A stretch of DNA of 64,000 nt from Chrysopilus asiliformis (Eukaryota; Arthropoda; Insecta; Diptera; Rhagionidae): NCBI GenBank assembly GCA_964034945.1, contig OZ035960.1:20137487-20201486 (forward strand). The letters run 5' to 3'. Made by a program: the position numbers and the translations under genes. Each line of letters opens with the position of its first letter. The first letter of the stretch is position 1. Of this stretch, positions 45,237-58,211 are shown piece by piece. The notes below the pieces were generated by a model. It was given only the letters and a program-made list of their open reading frames with translations. It had not been told where the DNA came from and made no database searches.

Positions 45237-46974
45237 TGATGTTCACATCTGATATTTTCACTCACTGTCATTAGTGATAATCAATCATATGAAATTTATC
45301 CAAAATGATCCTCACCTGTTTTGTGGTATTTTGACTCGAAAAGTGTTTTTCCTGAAGCTAACGATGAAAGATTCATTTAAGGTGCAACAAAAAGTCTTTC
45401 TTTTAGTTGAGATTTGGTTAAACCGTGGCCGCCGGCATTGATTTAAACCAAATTTGAATGAACCAAGCCGGTGTTAAAGATTCAAAAATGGATGGGTTTA
45501 ATTTTACAGAGCATGGATTCGGTCATGTTTCCTATTCATGTTTCATGTTAGCTCACCTGGCCAAGTTTACAAATTTCTTTTATTTATCTGTATCACTTGG
45601 AGAGGTAATCATTCACTACTCTTCTGACCAGAGCCGAATCTACTGGAATCGTGGCTGGACAAGAAGAAGGAAATTTTCTGTGATCGCATAATAGGGTTTA
45701 TCGTATTTATGCACATTACATAATTTCGCTTTTATTATCCATGCATCGTAGGTTAGGGGGTGCGGAAAGGTGTGGTTTCGTTCGAGAATAGGACAGGTAA
45801 CAAAATGGTTACAGCAGCGACAATAGCTGGCTAAACAACAATAACGATAATGGCACATAAAGTGTATAATCATCAACAAGAAGCGAAATAAGCTGGTTTT
45901 GCGAATTAAAGTAAGAAATAATAATATCATGGAAGTGAGTGAATTATACATCAAACCCAAAAGCCAGATGGAGAGAACACAATGTTGTTATATTCGTAAG
46001 TTACTTACCTGAAGATTTATTAAGAGTAAAAGTCAAAATCTAGTAATGCAGCTTTTTTGATAAAATAAAAGCTACCACAACAACATCTTTATGGTTAAGA
46101 TGTTGAATAATTTTGATGATATTTTATTTATAGAGTTTTTACATTTCAAGTAACATTTATAATGTTATAAATGGAAGGAAACTAACGAGCAGGAGGTTTA
46201 ATCGAGATCCACAGTGAGTTATTGATGGGTTGAGAATTAAGAAATCCAATTGAACCTGTTTTAAGCCTCCGATATTGAAAATCACTTAAAATGGTTTTCG
46301 CACTGCTAAAAGTTTCGAAACTCTTACAACTCATTTTCTACTCAAATTGAATGAAAATTTGTTTAAAGTGTTTTAATTGCAACAAATTTGTACCAAAAAC
46401 TCTTTTAATTAGGCTTATAACGCAATATGAAAGAATTTATAAAATAACTTACCAGGAAAATAATTTAAATCAGTTTAATAACTGACATGCGTTGTTAAAA
46501 TTTACCACATGAAAATGAATTTCAGGGCTCCAGTTTTAAAACCCACGCAACTTTTAGCCGATTTGTCAATTATTTAAAAATTTAGTGGTGAAGTGTGGAT
46601 AAGTGGCAGAGCCTTCAGTTTAAAATTTAAATACAGTGAGTTCGAACCGTTGATCGAAATGTTTAGCGAAAATTACTGCTCGCTGCTAACGACACCATCA
46701 GATCACACTACTATCACGACATCTGCTGCTGATGAGTTGCAACGAAAAACCTTATAAATGTTGCGATTTATTCAATGTAAATCTATAAGTTCACAACAAG
46801 GACGAAAAATTGCCTCAATCGTGGACGCCTAATCCTACTTTAGGATGTCATAGATGGAATCAAGTTTTCTGAACCCAATGTCTAGCTTAAACATTAATAT
46901 TAAACCTGCTCGAAATTTTGGTTTTCAAGACACTTAAAACCGCAAAACCCAAGTCTAACTTGAATCCCTATTAA
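45237..46974. other. Intergenic DNA, no gene recognised
   Basis: AT-rich. Overlapping open frames at 45458-45691 (plus) and 45640-45960 (minus) have no recognisable domain. Confidence 0.4.
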
Positions 46975-47130
46975 ATTTCTCTAAATCGTAAAACCACTTG
47001 ACCTATTGAAAATCTCTCGAAAACTATGAGCTATTATGAAAAAATTCATAAAACCAAATTCAAAGAAATAAAATTTTCTGCATTTTTCACCTTAACGATT
47101 TTTTTGTACAGTTCTCAAAATATTTGAAAA
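46975..47130 (+). mobile_element. ACTTTCCTCTGC family, copy 4 (fragment)
   Basis: Only the right-hand third is left: TCTCTCGAAAACTATGAGC, AAACCAAATTCAAAGAAATA, AAATTTTCTGCATTTTTC. Confidence 0.5.
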
Positions 47131-47164
47131 AATATTTTTTTTACACATTTTTTTCCGACCCAAT

Positions 47165-47931
47165 TGCCGGACACAAATATTAACTACGTTAGGGTGTTTG
47201 CGATGACAAAAGGTTTTAATTTCCGCATGTCTGTCCATCTGTCCACCCGTCCGTCTGTCTCTCCGTGAACACCATAACTATCGAGAGACTTGAAATATTT
47301 TAGTCACCTTTGTCGTAAATAGCAATGCTAAATCTTTGAACGGCCAAAATCCTTCCTAATACAAATGGAATATTTTTTGCCTATTTTCTCGAAATAGGTG
47401 CGTCGTATCGAAAAATTTATAGAGACGAAATGCGTTTAGAATATGATTTTACATAACCTGTCTGTACATCAAAATCCAATCGGACAACTCCTTCCTCCTC
47501 TTTCATACAAATGGATTTTTTTTTTTCATGAAAATTTTGTCTGGCCTCATATAGAGGGATTGACGGTTGACCCCTGGAAATTAGAGTTTTTCTTATGTAT
47601 TTTTAGGTACAGGTATCCCTCGAGTTACGCGGTACTTGAGTTACGCGAATTTCGAGTTACGCGGAAAAAAATTGCGGCAGTGCTCGAGTTACGCGGTACG
47701 GTTTTGGAGCAATTTTTATTTAAAAAGAAAATATTGTAATTATAGATGAATGTTCTTATATAAAAAAGATAATAGGTATGTATTGTTTTGCACTAATCCT
47801 GAGTCTCCTCTTACGCGGTTTCGACTCACGCGGAACCAATTAACCGCGTAACTCGAGGGATACCTGTATTTTTAAAACTTGTGCAAAAGGCAAAAGGACT
47901 TTAACTCGGCAACGTTGGGTCTGCAAACTAG
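47165..47931 (+). mobile_element. Helitron-like member of the GGACAGAC family, split by a pogo/Tigger-type MITE
   Basis: Opens with CCGGACACAAATATTAACTA and a GTCTGTCCATCTGTCCACCC run. It continues with CATCAAAATCCAATCGGACA and ends with the hairpin-like AACTCGGCAACGTTGGGT then CTGCAAACTAG before a T. The 3' end is very similar to that of 39587-40064, which links the two families. The MITE at 47610-47866 interrupts it. Confidence 0.6.
47610..47866. mobile_element. pogo/Tigger-type MITE with CAGGTATCCCTCGAGTTACG termini (257 bp)
   Basis: Flanked by TA on both sides. The termini CAGGTATCCCTCGAGTTACG and CGTAACTCGAGGGATACCTG are perfectly inverted over more than 20 bp. Inside, CGAGTTACGCGG is repeated several times. 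No transposase ORF. Confidence 0.9.
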
Positions 47932-49235
47932 TATTTCATAAAAAAACATGTTTGCTCTTTAAATTAAGAACATCTTTAACAACCTTAATTAAAATTGTGT
48001 GCAGTAAAGTATTAACAGGAAAATTATATTTAATTTTGAAAAAAAAACTTATATTTTTTTAAAACTAGAAACCACATTTCTCTAGTCGTTATTGCAAGTC
48101 TTATTATATAACACGAATTTCGTAAAAATTATGCCAATAACTTGCCATTTACGCTCTTGAAAATTGCTAAAATTGTATGCAAGAAATTTATGTTTGATGG
48201 ATAAAAAAGCATATTGTGCCGAATTGAAAATAATTCAAAGTATTGCTACACAGATCAATATAACAAGATCCTCAATCAATTGACGGACGGTATTGAAATT
48301 GTGTCATGTGTCTATGGACTACAAGATGAAAAAAATCGAGAGCATAACGAAAATTTGTAACAAAGCAAACGTCTCTATGGTAAGCTAAACTAAACTTAGC
48401 CAATGAATATTAAAATTATTGATGGAGTCTACCTGTCTAGAGCTTAAATTGAAGTTTCGACATTCAATTTCACATTATATGATTATTTTTATTGCACTCA
48501 TCCACATCGATATGAATTGTCGAATTGGCCGTGTATGATCAACCATTGAAATTGAAAATGGTCCATTTGTGTAACACCTGTCACTCGACGTCATCTTTGT
48601 TGCCACGGGTATATCCGATAATAAATATTAAAAATATGCTCATGTGGTTTTTATTTAAGATATCATTTCCACAGCATTAAATAGCATAATTCGACATATC
48701 GGTTAAATCAAGTATTTCCCTCTAATATTTCGATTCGTGATGGAATCGTGAAATTCAGAAAAAGTGGATGCTTACCGAATCGTTTGGATCATAACGCTTT
48801 TTATTTATGATTAAATTTTCCGATTTGTTATTCTTTTGTCATGTTGTTGTTGTTTTTATCACACTTGATACCAGACAATCTGGTAATTACGGTTCATTGT
48901 TGAAATTGACATAAAACACCTGAGAGTGGTAAATCATTATGTAAATGCTTGAAGTGGAGCAAATTCGTCACGAACATCAGTGATTGTCATTTGTTCGATC
49001 TTTCAGTTTAATTTACACCAACAATTAAAATACCGATTACGAATAAATGGGCTGGGAAAATACAACAATAAAATAAATTGGTTGCTATTTTTCACGTAGG
49101 TTTGAAAACAAAATAATATATTTTATAAAATAAATTAGAATAAAATTGTGGGACGAAAAAAAAAATAAGTTACGACATACAAAACGTTTAAAATTAGATT
49201 AAATCACAGAATTAATTAATAGTCAAACTAAAGGT
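47932..49235. other. Intergenic DNA, no gene recognised
   Basis: AT-rich, with no supported feature. Confidence 0.4.
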
Positions 49236-49602
49236 GCCGCTCCACATGAGAGTAAATACGCGAGTAACTCTCAAAAACTCTCAAGAGTTACTCGCAGGAG
49301 GTTGTTCATTTGAGAGTTAATTTCGGCGATTTTTCTCTTTTCAAGACCAATATCTTGATTTTTGCTTTGGCGAGTTCTCGAGAACTACTAGCGAAATTCA
49401 AACGCCGTTCGTATCTGGCGAGCAACTCCCCGAGAGTTCAGTGGGTGCGTGTCGACTAGAGAGTAGAATCACTTTTCACAGCTCGCAGAAACTAGCTCGC
49501 GAGTTTTTGCGAGTTTCTGCGAGCGACTCTCAAAGACGTGTCCATTTGCGAGTAGCTGCTATCGAGATGTTCTCGCCGGCATTTAATCTCGTGTGGAGCG
49601 GC
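49236..49602. mobile_element. MITE with GCCGCTCCACATGAGA termini (367 bp)
   Basis: Left end GCCGCTCCACATGAGA and right end TCTCGTGTGGAGCGGC, inverted with one mismatch over 16 bp. Inside, GCGAGT, GAGAGTT and ACTCTC motifs recur (ACTCTCAAGAGTTACTCGC, TTCTCGAGAACT). The target duplication is unclear, so the superfamily is not assigned. Confidence 0.75.
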
Positions 49603-49676
49603 AAATCTTCAAGTATTTCTTACTAAAGATTATTAGGAAAAACGGCAAATCTTCAAGTATTTCTTACTAAAGATTA
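49599..49676. repeat. Short tandem duplication next to the MITE
   Basis: The phrase CGGCAAATCTTCAAGTATTTC and its continuation to TACTAAAGATTATT appears twice with a period of about 44 bp. The first copy overlaps the right end of the MITE. Confidence 0.8.
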
Positions 49677-49743
49677 TTTTAATATGTAGAAATTACTTTC
49701 GTAAGTTACACACATTGTAGGATTAACCCTCTAGTACTTAGGA

Positions 49744-50603
49744 CAGCGATTCTCAACCTGTGGGGCGCGCCCCCCGAGCATATCCAAGACAAAATATTTA
49801 AAAAAGTTTATTAATTGACTGAAAGGAAAGTACATACCCACATACAAAACAAAATACATTTCGAGATAATATTTAATAATTAACTTATTAACTTACGCTT
49901 GGAGCACAATGAACGCGAAACCAACGCAACTACAACGCTCTGAACTGTGACGCAGTGCAAAATTCTAGCGGCAGAGCACAATGGCAGCTCGTGAAGTAGT
50001 ACAAGTGACATAATATAAAGTGGTATAAACTTGGAAAAATTACAAAAATGGATAATTTTGAAGCGATAATTTGCTTTGTTGGTCTTTATCTTTGTTATTT
50101 GCACTAAGGCTATCAATTTTTCCTCGAAAGGCATTTTTCCAACCTCACTTTATGAACTGTCAACGCAGAATTCTGCGGCAAAGTTAGAAGTTTGCAAACT
50201 TTTGCGTTGCGGGTACGTTGTAGCTGCGTTCTATACTTTCACTGTGCTCACTTCAAACAATTTGTGGGAACCAAACAGTTTCTGCGCCAGTTTCGCGTCG
50301 GTTTGGCGTTCATTGTGATTTCAGGGTTAAAACAACTTCTCGCGAAACCGCAAAAATGACGCAAGAGCAATAAAAAGGCACTGGATTCTTGTTTTGTCAA
50401 CGCTGAGGATTGGTTTTGCCAAATGTCAATAAATTACTGTTTTCTTGGTAATTTGTGTTCAAAATTAGGGTAGTAGTGTAGGTTTAGCGCCAAAATACTC
50501 AAATTACGTTATTATTGTATACATTTTATTGTATGCAGGGGGGGCGCGATGACAATTTTGATTGAAAATTGGGCCGCGAATACTGAAAGGTTGAGAAACG
50601 CTG
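49744..50603. mobile_element. hAT-type non-autonomous element with 8-bp target duplication (860 bp)
   Basis: Perfect 8-bp duplication ACTTAGGA at 49736-49743 and 50604-50611. The termini CAGCGATTCTCAACC and GGTTGAGAAACGCTG are inverted with one mismatch. Subterminal GGGGCGCGCCCC and GGGGGGGCGCG near the ends are typical of hAT MITEs. The part 49905-50317 is a second, nested inverted-repeat element. Confidence 0.9.
49905..50317. mobile_element. Nested inverted-repeat element with CACAATGAACGC termini (413 bp)
   Basis: Left end CACAATGAACGCGAAACC and right end GGTTTGGCGTTCATTGTG, inverted with one mismatch over 18 bp. No target duplication was found, so this may be part of the hAT element rather than a separate insertion. 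Confidence 0.55.
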
Positions 50604-50611
50604 ACTTAGGA

Positions 50612-52489
50612 TTTTTTTTTTTTTTTGTTTTGAACAAATTTCATTTTTAAAATCAACTTGGGTCATAGAACAAGAATCTCATGGTAATGTTTTATCCAAG
50701 TTCACCCCAAGTGACCCCCTCTCGTAAAATATAAATTTCAAAACTAGTGATTTTCAAATTTCCTGAATTTTTGGGGGTTTTTTTGTACCCTTTGATCGGT
50801 TTTGTTTGCGAAGAATTTTCCCTGTCTCAAAAACCATTATTCAGTATATTTTCCAATGGCAGCTTGGTCTACTAACTCCAAGCTCCTTACCCAAAAAATT
50901 TGAAAGAAGTTTCACCATCGCAAATTATTCAAAAAATTAAAAATAAAAAAAAAGTTGAAAATTTACCACTGTTTACCCCTTTAATGACGTAAAACTTCAA
51001 ATTAAAATAAGTAGATCACCGGCACCAAAGCAAAAAAGATAGCCAATTAAACGGTTAAAATTTATTACAAGCATTTAGGCAATAAAAATTATTCAATTGC
51101 GTTTTGTGTTTATTTAAAAGTACCCCGACTTGAGGCGGGTTAAAAAGATTTTCCATAAAAATAAATAACACGAATACGGACCTCCATTCAATGACAATAT
51201 TAATGGCTTTATTAACTTTATCAAGGCAATTACCACTCATTATACCTTACTGCCTCAGTCAACAAGCTATCAAACATTAAACCGTTTCTTTTTCAAGCTA
51301 TTTCTTGTGGTATATCAGCAAAATAATTATGTAAAGCTTCGCTGCAAGTACCAAAAAAAGTTTGAGATCATATTCAGCATTAAATCTATATGCGATCTAA
51401 GAGCTTTAAAGCTACAATATGCTGAATATGTTACTACAGGGTTTTCCAACTTTTTGGGTGGGTATCGTAATAGTTTTTCTTTCTAACGTAATAGGGATAA
51501 TCATAATATTGGCAAAACCTAAATTATGAAAAAGGCTTGAAATTTTTAAATGTATAAAATAAAAAAATGCATCACAGATGAAAACTTATCTGATTTCAAC
51601 TGAATCTATGAAAAAACACTTCAGTGTTTTGAATTACCAAGTGTTTTAGACGAAAAACTTACTTGCCCATCACAAACAAGTGTCTTTATTTTGTAGTTGA
51701 TTTCTCTAGTTGATTTCTTTGTAAATTTACATTAGAAAAAAAAAAGAAATCATAAATTTAAATAATTTTTACGTTTTCAGAGTGGATTTCAGACACTTGC
51801 GTAGGCGTACTGTAGGTTGGAAAAGCCCATTTTGTATGATTCATAAACATATTCAGCGAAAATGTGATTTACATTTGCACCTAAAAGTATACTAATTTCA
51901 GAAATATCTAAAATCGAGCAAACAATTTTGCGTTTGTGTGAATTTTTGGAGTCTGTATACGAAAAATCTTTTTAATTTTTTTAAGTTCTTAAGTTCTTAA
52001 AAATTACTCAAGATATTTTGTAGAACTTTGTAGATATGTTGCCCACTTTGTGCATTGTTAAGCCACAAAGAGGTTTCGAAACAATTTTGTGTTGCCATCG
52101 AAGAATTTTCTTAGCCCATACGCGTACTGCGATGGTGTGCATGTAATCATTTCTAAGCAATCGTACCTCCCCCATTACTTATTTACAAAAAAAAACAAAC
52201 AAAAAATGTGGTGATTCGGTAAAATAGAACCCGAGAAAACTCTTTGACCAGTTGAGCAAAGTTTTCTCGAGAAGAAATGGGTTTTTAGTTTTAATATTAA
52301 AATTTAAAAAAATTTAATAAACTTTGAACCTCCTAATCCTTTGTGGTCCTGGTCGACTGCTGAATACTTGGAGAAGGTCAATTACCACTGAATTCTTAGC
52401 AGAAAACAAAAAATGGTTGCACATAAAACAGCTTAAAAGATGGAGAGAGGTTGTGAATAATTGACCCGTTGGTTATTTTTATACCCGTA
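50612..52489. other. Intergenic DNA, no gene recognised
   Basis: AT-rich. A small inverted pair ATATTCAGCAT/ATGCTGAATAT lies at about 51370 and 51419. Nothing else stands out. Confidence 0.4.
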
Positions 52490-53070
52490 TGGTGAAACCA
52501 AAGGGTATATTAACTTTGCCTTACCGTTTGTAACGCCAAGATCCCGTCATCGCACAAAAAAATGAATTACACCAGTGTGTTTAGAATGATAAAAATATTT
52601 AATTTTTGCATGTCCGTCCGTCTGTCCGTCTGTCCGTCCGTCTGTCCGTCTGTCCGTCCGTCCGTCTGTCTGTCTGTCTGTCTGTGGCGCGGATTGCGGG
52701 CGCACGGATTGAGCTAAAGACTTGAAAGTTTGCACAGATCCGTTTTTCGTAAAATGCGAGGCTAAGTTCGTTAATGGGCAAAAATGGACCATTAGGGGGG
52801 GTACCCCCCATACGAAGTAAATCGTTTTTTGTGAATATCTCAAAAACGGTGCATCTTATCAAAAAAATCCAAAAACAAAAGTTATTTAGGATATGATTCT
52901 ACATAAAACTCCCATACATCAAAATCCGATTGGAATAAATTTTAAAAAATCTTATTGGAAAGTTTGACTTCATAGTGGAATTTTGGTTCGAATTTGTTCG
53001 AATTTTGATACGAATATCACCATACGGGTCTCCAATGATTGCCAGATTGGCAATTATAGCTTTTGTTATG
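52490..53070 (+). mobile_element. ACCCGTATGGTGA repeat, copy 3 (about 580 bp)
   Basis: Starts TATACCCGTATGGTGAAACC and ends with CACCATACGGGT then GCCAGATTGGCAATTATAGC. The GTCCGTCTGTCCGTC run (52611-52684) is much longer than in copy 1, so the simple repeat is unstable. Confidence 0.85.
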
Positions 53071-53110
53071 TTTTCTACTCAATTTGTTTGTACTCAAATT
53101 AAATAAAGTA

Positions 53111-53583
53111 CCAGGAAAACCGAGCCATGCTCGGCCACCTCAAAGTCGTCTCACCTCTTTTTAAATTCCCGACCTAGAAAGCTATAGAACTAAAACTAAC
53201 GCGCGATAAGAAAATTTCATAGAAATCGGTTGAGTGGTTATTGAGTAATCACTATCACCGATTTTTGAAACGTTGTTTTGAGACACCAGGTGAGGTTTAT
53301 CGAGGGGAAAGAAAAGTCAGGTTTGTAGTGGAAAAATCGAAAGCCCCTAGCCCCCTTAGTAATACTGTAAAGTTTCATTAAGATTGGACCACCCAATTCG
53401 AAGATACCAGGCGAGGGATATCGAAGGGGAATTTTCTCAGAGGTGAGACCTATCTAGACCGATACCTTGTTCCCGAAAATCCCTAACCCCCAAGTTTCGT
53501 GAAAATCGTTAGGCGGGTTTTCGAGATCGTTTGTGCAGACAGACAGACAGACAGACATTCCTCGTATTATATTATAAATAGGA
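53111..53583 (-). mobile_element. Helitron-like element, second family, copy 2 (473 bp)
   Basis: On the minus strand it starts TCCTATTTATAATATAATAC after an A and ends with the hairpin CCGAGC/GCTCGG then TTTTCCTGG before a T. CTGG satisfies the CTRR rule and the A^T target fits. Internal blocks match 42154-42521, with about 100 extra bp near the 3' part. Confidence 0.75.
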
Positions 53584-56259
53584 TAAAGGGGGAAAAATCC
53601 TTAAAGCTTTTTACTTAAATTTAAAAAAAAAAAATATTGGTCCTGCAATATTTTATTAAAAAGGAATACCAATCACGAAAAAGTCTTCATAGCGAAATTT
53701 TTTTTTGTAATTCACAATAAGTCCTCCAGTGAAAAAGTACTTGATTTTTTAGGAGTTGATTTACTCAATACATATTTGCAAGTGCTTATTACAATGTCCA
53801 CATTAGTAACAAATAATTGCACGTCTTTCGTAACACGCTGTGCAAAATTTCAGTCCACTGGAAGTTTTCCACTTGAAAAAATTGCATGAAAAATGGTTTA
53901 AGAACCGCAACCAAAAACTATTTGAAACAAAAAAAAACTAATAAATGGTACACTTAATTTGTCATTTCTAAAGTGATTTCTTAAAGTGGTCTCTTGAAAT
54001 GGTAAAATGCCCATCCACCGAAATATATGTGGCACCTACTTGATTGATTCTTCGTGGTACAATGAAGAGAATGAATAAAGTTTACAACTTTGGGTGATTG
54101 CATAATTTCCAACACTATAAATTTTATTACTTGTATAGTTTGGGACAGGTTACAGTAGGTGCTCAGCAGTAGCCACCGCCAACGGATCAATTTTTTCAGG
54201 TGCTTGCATGCCGTGAACTAAAATTATTTCCTAATAATTTGACTTTGGATTTAGTAAGAATGATCGAAATTAGCGAACAATTACCTGTCACAGAAGCACT
54301 AAACTAGAATTATAGCATGTGCTTGTAGTATTTTTTGGTCCAATTTTTTTTTCTTCATCGTCAACATCCATTTGCGAAATGATAATTAAAGGTTTTATGC
54401 GGAATCATAAGATATTTCAATTTGGATCGCAATATTGCCACAGAAAATTTACGGGACATGTGTTTAATTATTTGCAAATTAAATTTAATTGCAATGCAAT
54501 AATAATATATGATCATGCAATTCGACTTTTTTGCAACATTTTTCACCTAAAGTAATTCGTTTAATGAATGAAGGAAGATAAAAACCACTTGCGGCGATTG
54601 GGTGTACGTAATGGCGATGCCAAGGTTCAGGTGGGAAAGGTAAAGGTATACAACTTGCGCTTTTTATACACATTTCGCCGCAGTGGATAGTGACGCATTT
54701 TTCTTACAAGATGATGCTCAATGGCAACGATGGTTATGAGAAATGAATGAAAAAAAAACCAAAAAAAAAATTTGTACAACATAACCGCATCCAGCCCAGG
54801 TTCAAGGTCTCGGCCTAAATCTTAGATAATCTTCATTAAGACGTCGGCCTGAGTTACGATCGTCGATCTTTGGCATCTGGCGCTCGATTTAGCTCGGCAG
54901 CTCCTACGTGAATGAGATTTTCCTATCAATCTACCTACCGCTATTCTTCTACTTTTTTCATCTCCATCAAAGGTAAAGTCTCTGCAGGTAACTAACTCTT
55001 TTTCTGATGCTAGGCTACGCTATGCTATTTTGTTTATTTTACGTTTTTTCGCGGTCTTTTCACCTTCTCTTCTTCAAGTTTGTTTCTTCAGCGTGGAAAA
55101 AGCATCGAATTGACTTTCATACAGACAATTTCCCTTTCGTTTGGCATAAATTCAAGAAAATGAAGCACCTTCTCCGCTATCTTTGTGTACCATTTGAAAT
55201 TTCGTAATATCTGGCTGGTCGGTCTGTTGAATGACATAATTATGCACACACTGTTTGCTATTAACTGTTATTTTATAGTGCTTAGATTTTTGTTTATTCC
55301 AGTCTTAATATGAATATTACAATGTTTCAAGACGATATTATGTCTTTTTCATAAACGAACTTTAGTTTTGACGAGTTTTATCTTTTTAATTAAAATAAAT
55401 ATTTGTCTTGAGATTTTTTTAAGAGTTTAGAATTTTTATTCCACAAATCGGTGATGTAGACGTATTGTTTACAACTAATTACACACTAAACGAAATACTC
55501 ATCCTGTAAAGAAAAGCTCTGCATATTGAATGCTTTTAGTCCTATAAATATAGTTGTAGTTTCAATAATTTATAGACATTATCAGAATGTATATTGTACC
55601 CACAGATATCCTACTACTAGATCAAGCCATTTGGTATCTCAAATGACCACTGAAACGTCAAAAAGCTATAACGAAAAAAAGGGACAAAGCTAGTAATTCT
55701 GGGAAATTAAAATTCTGGAAAAAAATGCTTATGCAGGTCCCCGACGGAATATTATTCAATCCCTATACCGATTATTCATGTTAATATTCAGAGCTGCCAC
55801 ATACATTAATATGCAATTCCCTAAACCGTGTATAAGTCTTATGAATTCGACGTAAAACATATAATTCAAGTGTTATTGAGTTTGTTGATTCGAACGTCTG
55901 GCATCACTAAAATTCGAAGACAAAATGAGACAACCATAGTCATATTTTTGCTATGGAATTGTTCGAGTGCCGCGATCTAGTAGTACGATATCTGTGATTG
56001 TACCCTATTGTATTGTATAGTAAATTCAAAAGGTCGTAAAATGGACGTCGCGACCTTAGTATCGTGACTGTACGCTTGCAACGATCACTTCACGACCTTT
56101 TTGCTACTTCGGATGGCACTTAATTATTTTTTGCTTAAAAAGTAGCTGAAAACCCCAAATATAAAGGCAACTATTCAAAATGTAACAAATTCATTTTGAC
56201 AAATCAAAAAAAGTAAAAAAAAGGACAAATAAAAACCAGGGGCCAATCGTCAAATGCTC
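53584..56259. other. Intergenic DNA, no gene recognised
   Basis: AT-rich, with only short chance ORFs (the longest about 78 codons, on both strands of the same stretch). Confidence 0.4.
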
Positions 56260-56740
56260 TATATGAGGACAGACAGAATGTTTATTTAAGGAAATCCATG
56301 TGTATGGGAGAGGAATAGAGAGTGGTCTGATTGGATTTTGATGTATGGAATAATTGTGTAAAATCATATTCTAAACACATTTCGTCTTTATAAATTTTTC
56401 GATACGGTACACAGTTTTCAAATAGGAAAAATAGGAAAATAGGAAAAATAGGAAAATAGGAAAAAGGTATTCAATTTGTTTGGAGGAGTGGTCCAACTGG
56501 ATTTCGATGTATGGACAAGTTATGTAAAATCATATTTTAAATACATTTAGCCTCTACGAATTTTTCCACACGACTCAACGTTTTCGAGAAAATTATGAAA
56601 AACTGTTTGGGTGAAGGGGGAAGGGGGAAGGGGGAAGGGAGAAGGAATGATCCGATTGGGACTATACAAAATTTCAAGTCTTTAGCTCAATGCTTTCGAA
56701 AGTTATGGTGTTTACGGATGGACGGACAGAGAGACAAACT

Positions 56741-56774
<34 letters not shown>

Positions 56775-56865
56775 TAGACAAACAGATGGACGGATGGACG
56801 GACGGACGGACAATCAAAATCTTTTGTCATTCCGATCATTCTGGCGTAGTTTTTATGTCCGGTGA
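56260..56865 (-). mobile_element. GGACAGAC family, copy with three simple-repeat tracts
   Basis: Shares GATTTTGATGTATGGA, TGTGTAAAATCATATTCTAA, TTCAAGTCTTTAGCTCAATG and GGCGTAGTTTTTATGTCCGG with 12381-12712. It holds three simple-sequence tracts: ATAGGAAAA (56414-56466), GGGGGAAG (56617-56641) and GACAGACA/GGACGGAC (about 56715-56812). Confidence 0.65.
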
Positions 56866-58205
56866 TTAGTAATGCATCGATTACAAACGATATACTAAAC
56901 CTATTGTACTCCTATATGATAAAAAGCAAGTATCATAAAGCAAGCATAACGCACGAAACTATTTTCTTCTTCTTTAAATTACTACTCCCGGAGAACCATT
57001 CAATTTATTTTGTATATTTTTCTATAGAATACGGTTTTATCTAAACTTGTATGTATTTTAAGCATTTTGAAAATTCATCGGTGCAAAAAAAAACTCTTTC
57101 TTTTTTTAAATCATCAAAATCAAATTTTTGTTGTCAATAGAAAAAGCAACCCCGTTTATATATTTTCCCCAAACATGAACTTTTTCCACAAAAAACTGTG
57201 GTCACCAGCTCACGGACAATTTCTTCAAAATTTTCAAAGTCATTTATTTCGAAAAGTCATTTATGGGGTTAGACCACTTATGCCCTGAGGGCCTCATATA
57301 CAAGTATAGTAAAATTATGGCGTCTCCGATTATATGTTCAATTTCCTATTATTGGAAGTAACGTTTTATCAGCCTACGGCTAGCGGCGTAAATTATGACG
57401 GAAATCTCGGCTCACAAAATGAATTCATGCTTACCGAATTGTTTTGGTGTCATCTTATTTGGATACGAACTATACAAGATGCGCCATTTTACATATTCTG
57501 TATCTTTGACTATTTTTTTTTTCAATTAAAAATTTGATAATTATAGAGAAAAAATAATTTTTATTGTTTCGAAATCCTTAGAGACAATATTTTTATTTTT
57601 GCATAAAGTCCATAATGTCAAGGACTTTTAAATGAATTTTCGGACCTGATAACTAAACATTCTTAAATTGCGCAACAAAATTTTGTAAACATAAGACACC
57701 CATAAAAAGTTTCATTAAATTCCATCATTTTTTTACACAATTTTCAAATTATGTGAAAATATGTAGTTATATGGCAAATAAAATCCAGTTGAATAAATTT
57801 AAAGACAATTTAATGATCATAATTCGTGTAATTAATTTTTCTCGAAGGCAAATAACTTTTCCGCAAGAAACGTCGACTTGATTTAGCAGCATTTTGCTAA
57901 CCATATCTAACTCAATCAAATTAGCATACCGGTCAAGCCATATTGCAAATTTTTTCCCCTCATTGATGCTTAGCGTATTGGTTCCACATAATTTAATATT
58001 TTTACTCATGGAACCGCTAGATGGGACCGTTTTGCTTCTTAAGCCGTTCAAGTAATTCAGATGTCAATATTTCTGTCCCTGAATTCGTTCAAATCAATCG
58101 TCAAGCGCTGGTAAACTGGAACAAATTTCTAAATTAAGATTTAAATCGTATTCGCAGAGCAAACGAAAAAAAACGACAATTTGGATTTTATACAAAAAAA
58201 CTTGT
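56866..58205. other. Intergenic DNA, no gene recognised
   Basis: AT-rich. The minus-strand frame 57767-58051 and plus-strand frame 57334-57537 carry no recognisable motif. Confidence 0.4.
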
Positions 58206-58211
58206 TTTATT
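58206..58211 (-). terminator. Candidate polyadenylation signal of gene C
   Basis: AATAAA on the minus strand, about 600 nt past the stop. No nearer AATAAA was noticed. Confidence 0.3.

Noticed and set aside
46605..46665. tRNA-like phrase (GTGGCAGAGCC ... GAGTTCGAACC)
   Set aside because: The two internal-promoter-like boxes are present, but I cannot fold acceptor and anticodon arms around them. Too weak to call a tRNA or SINE.
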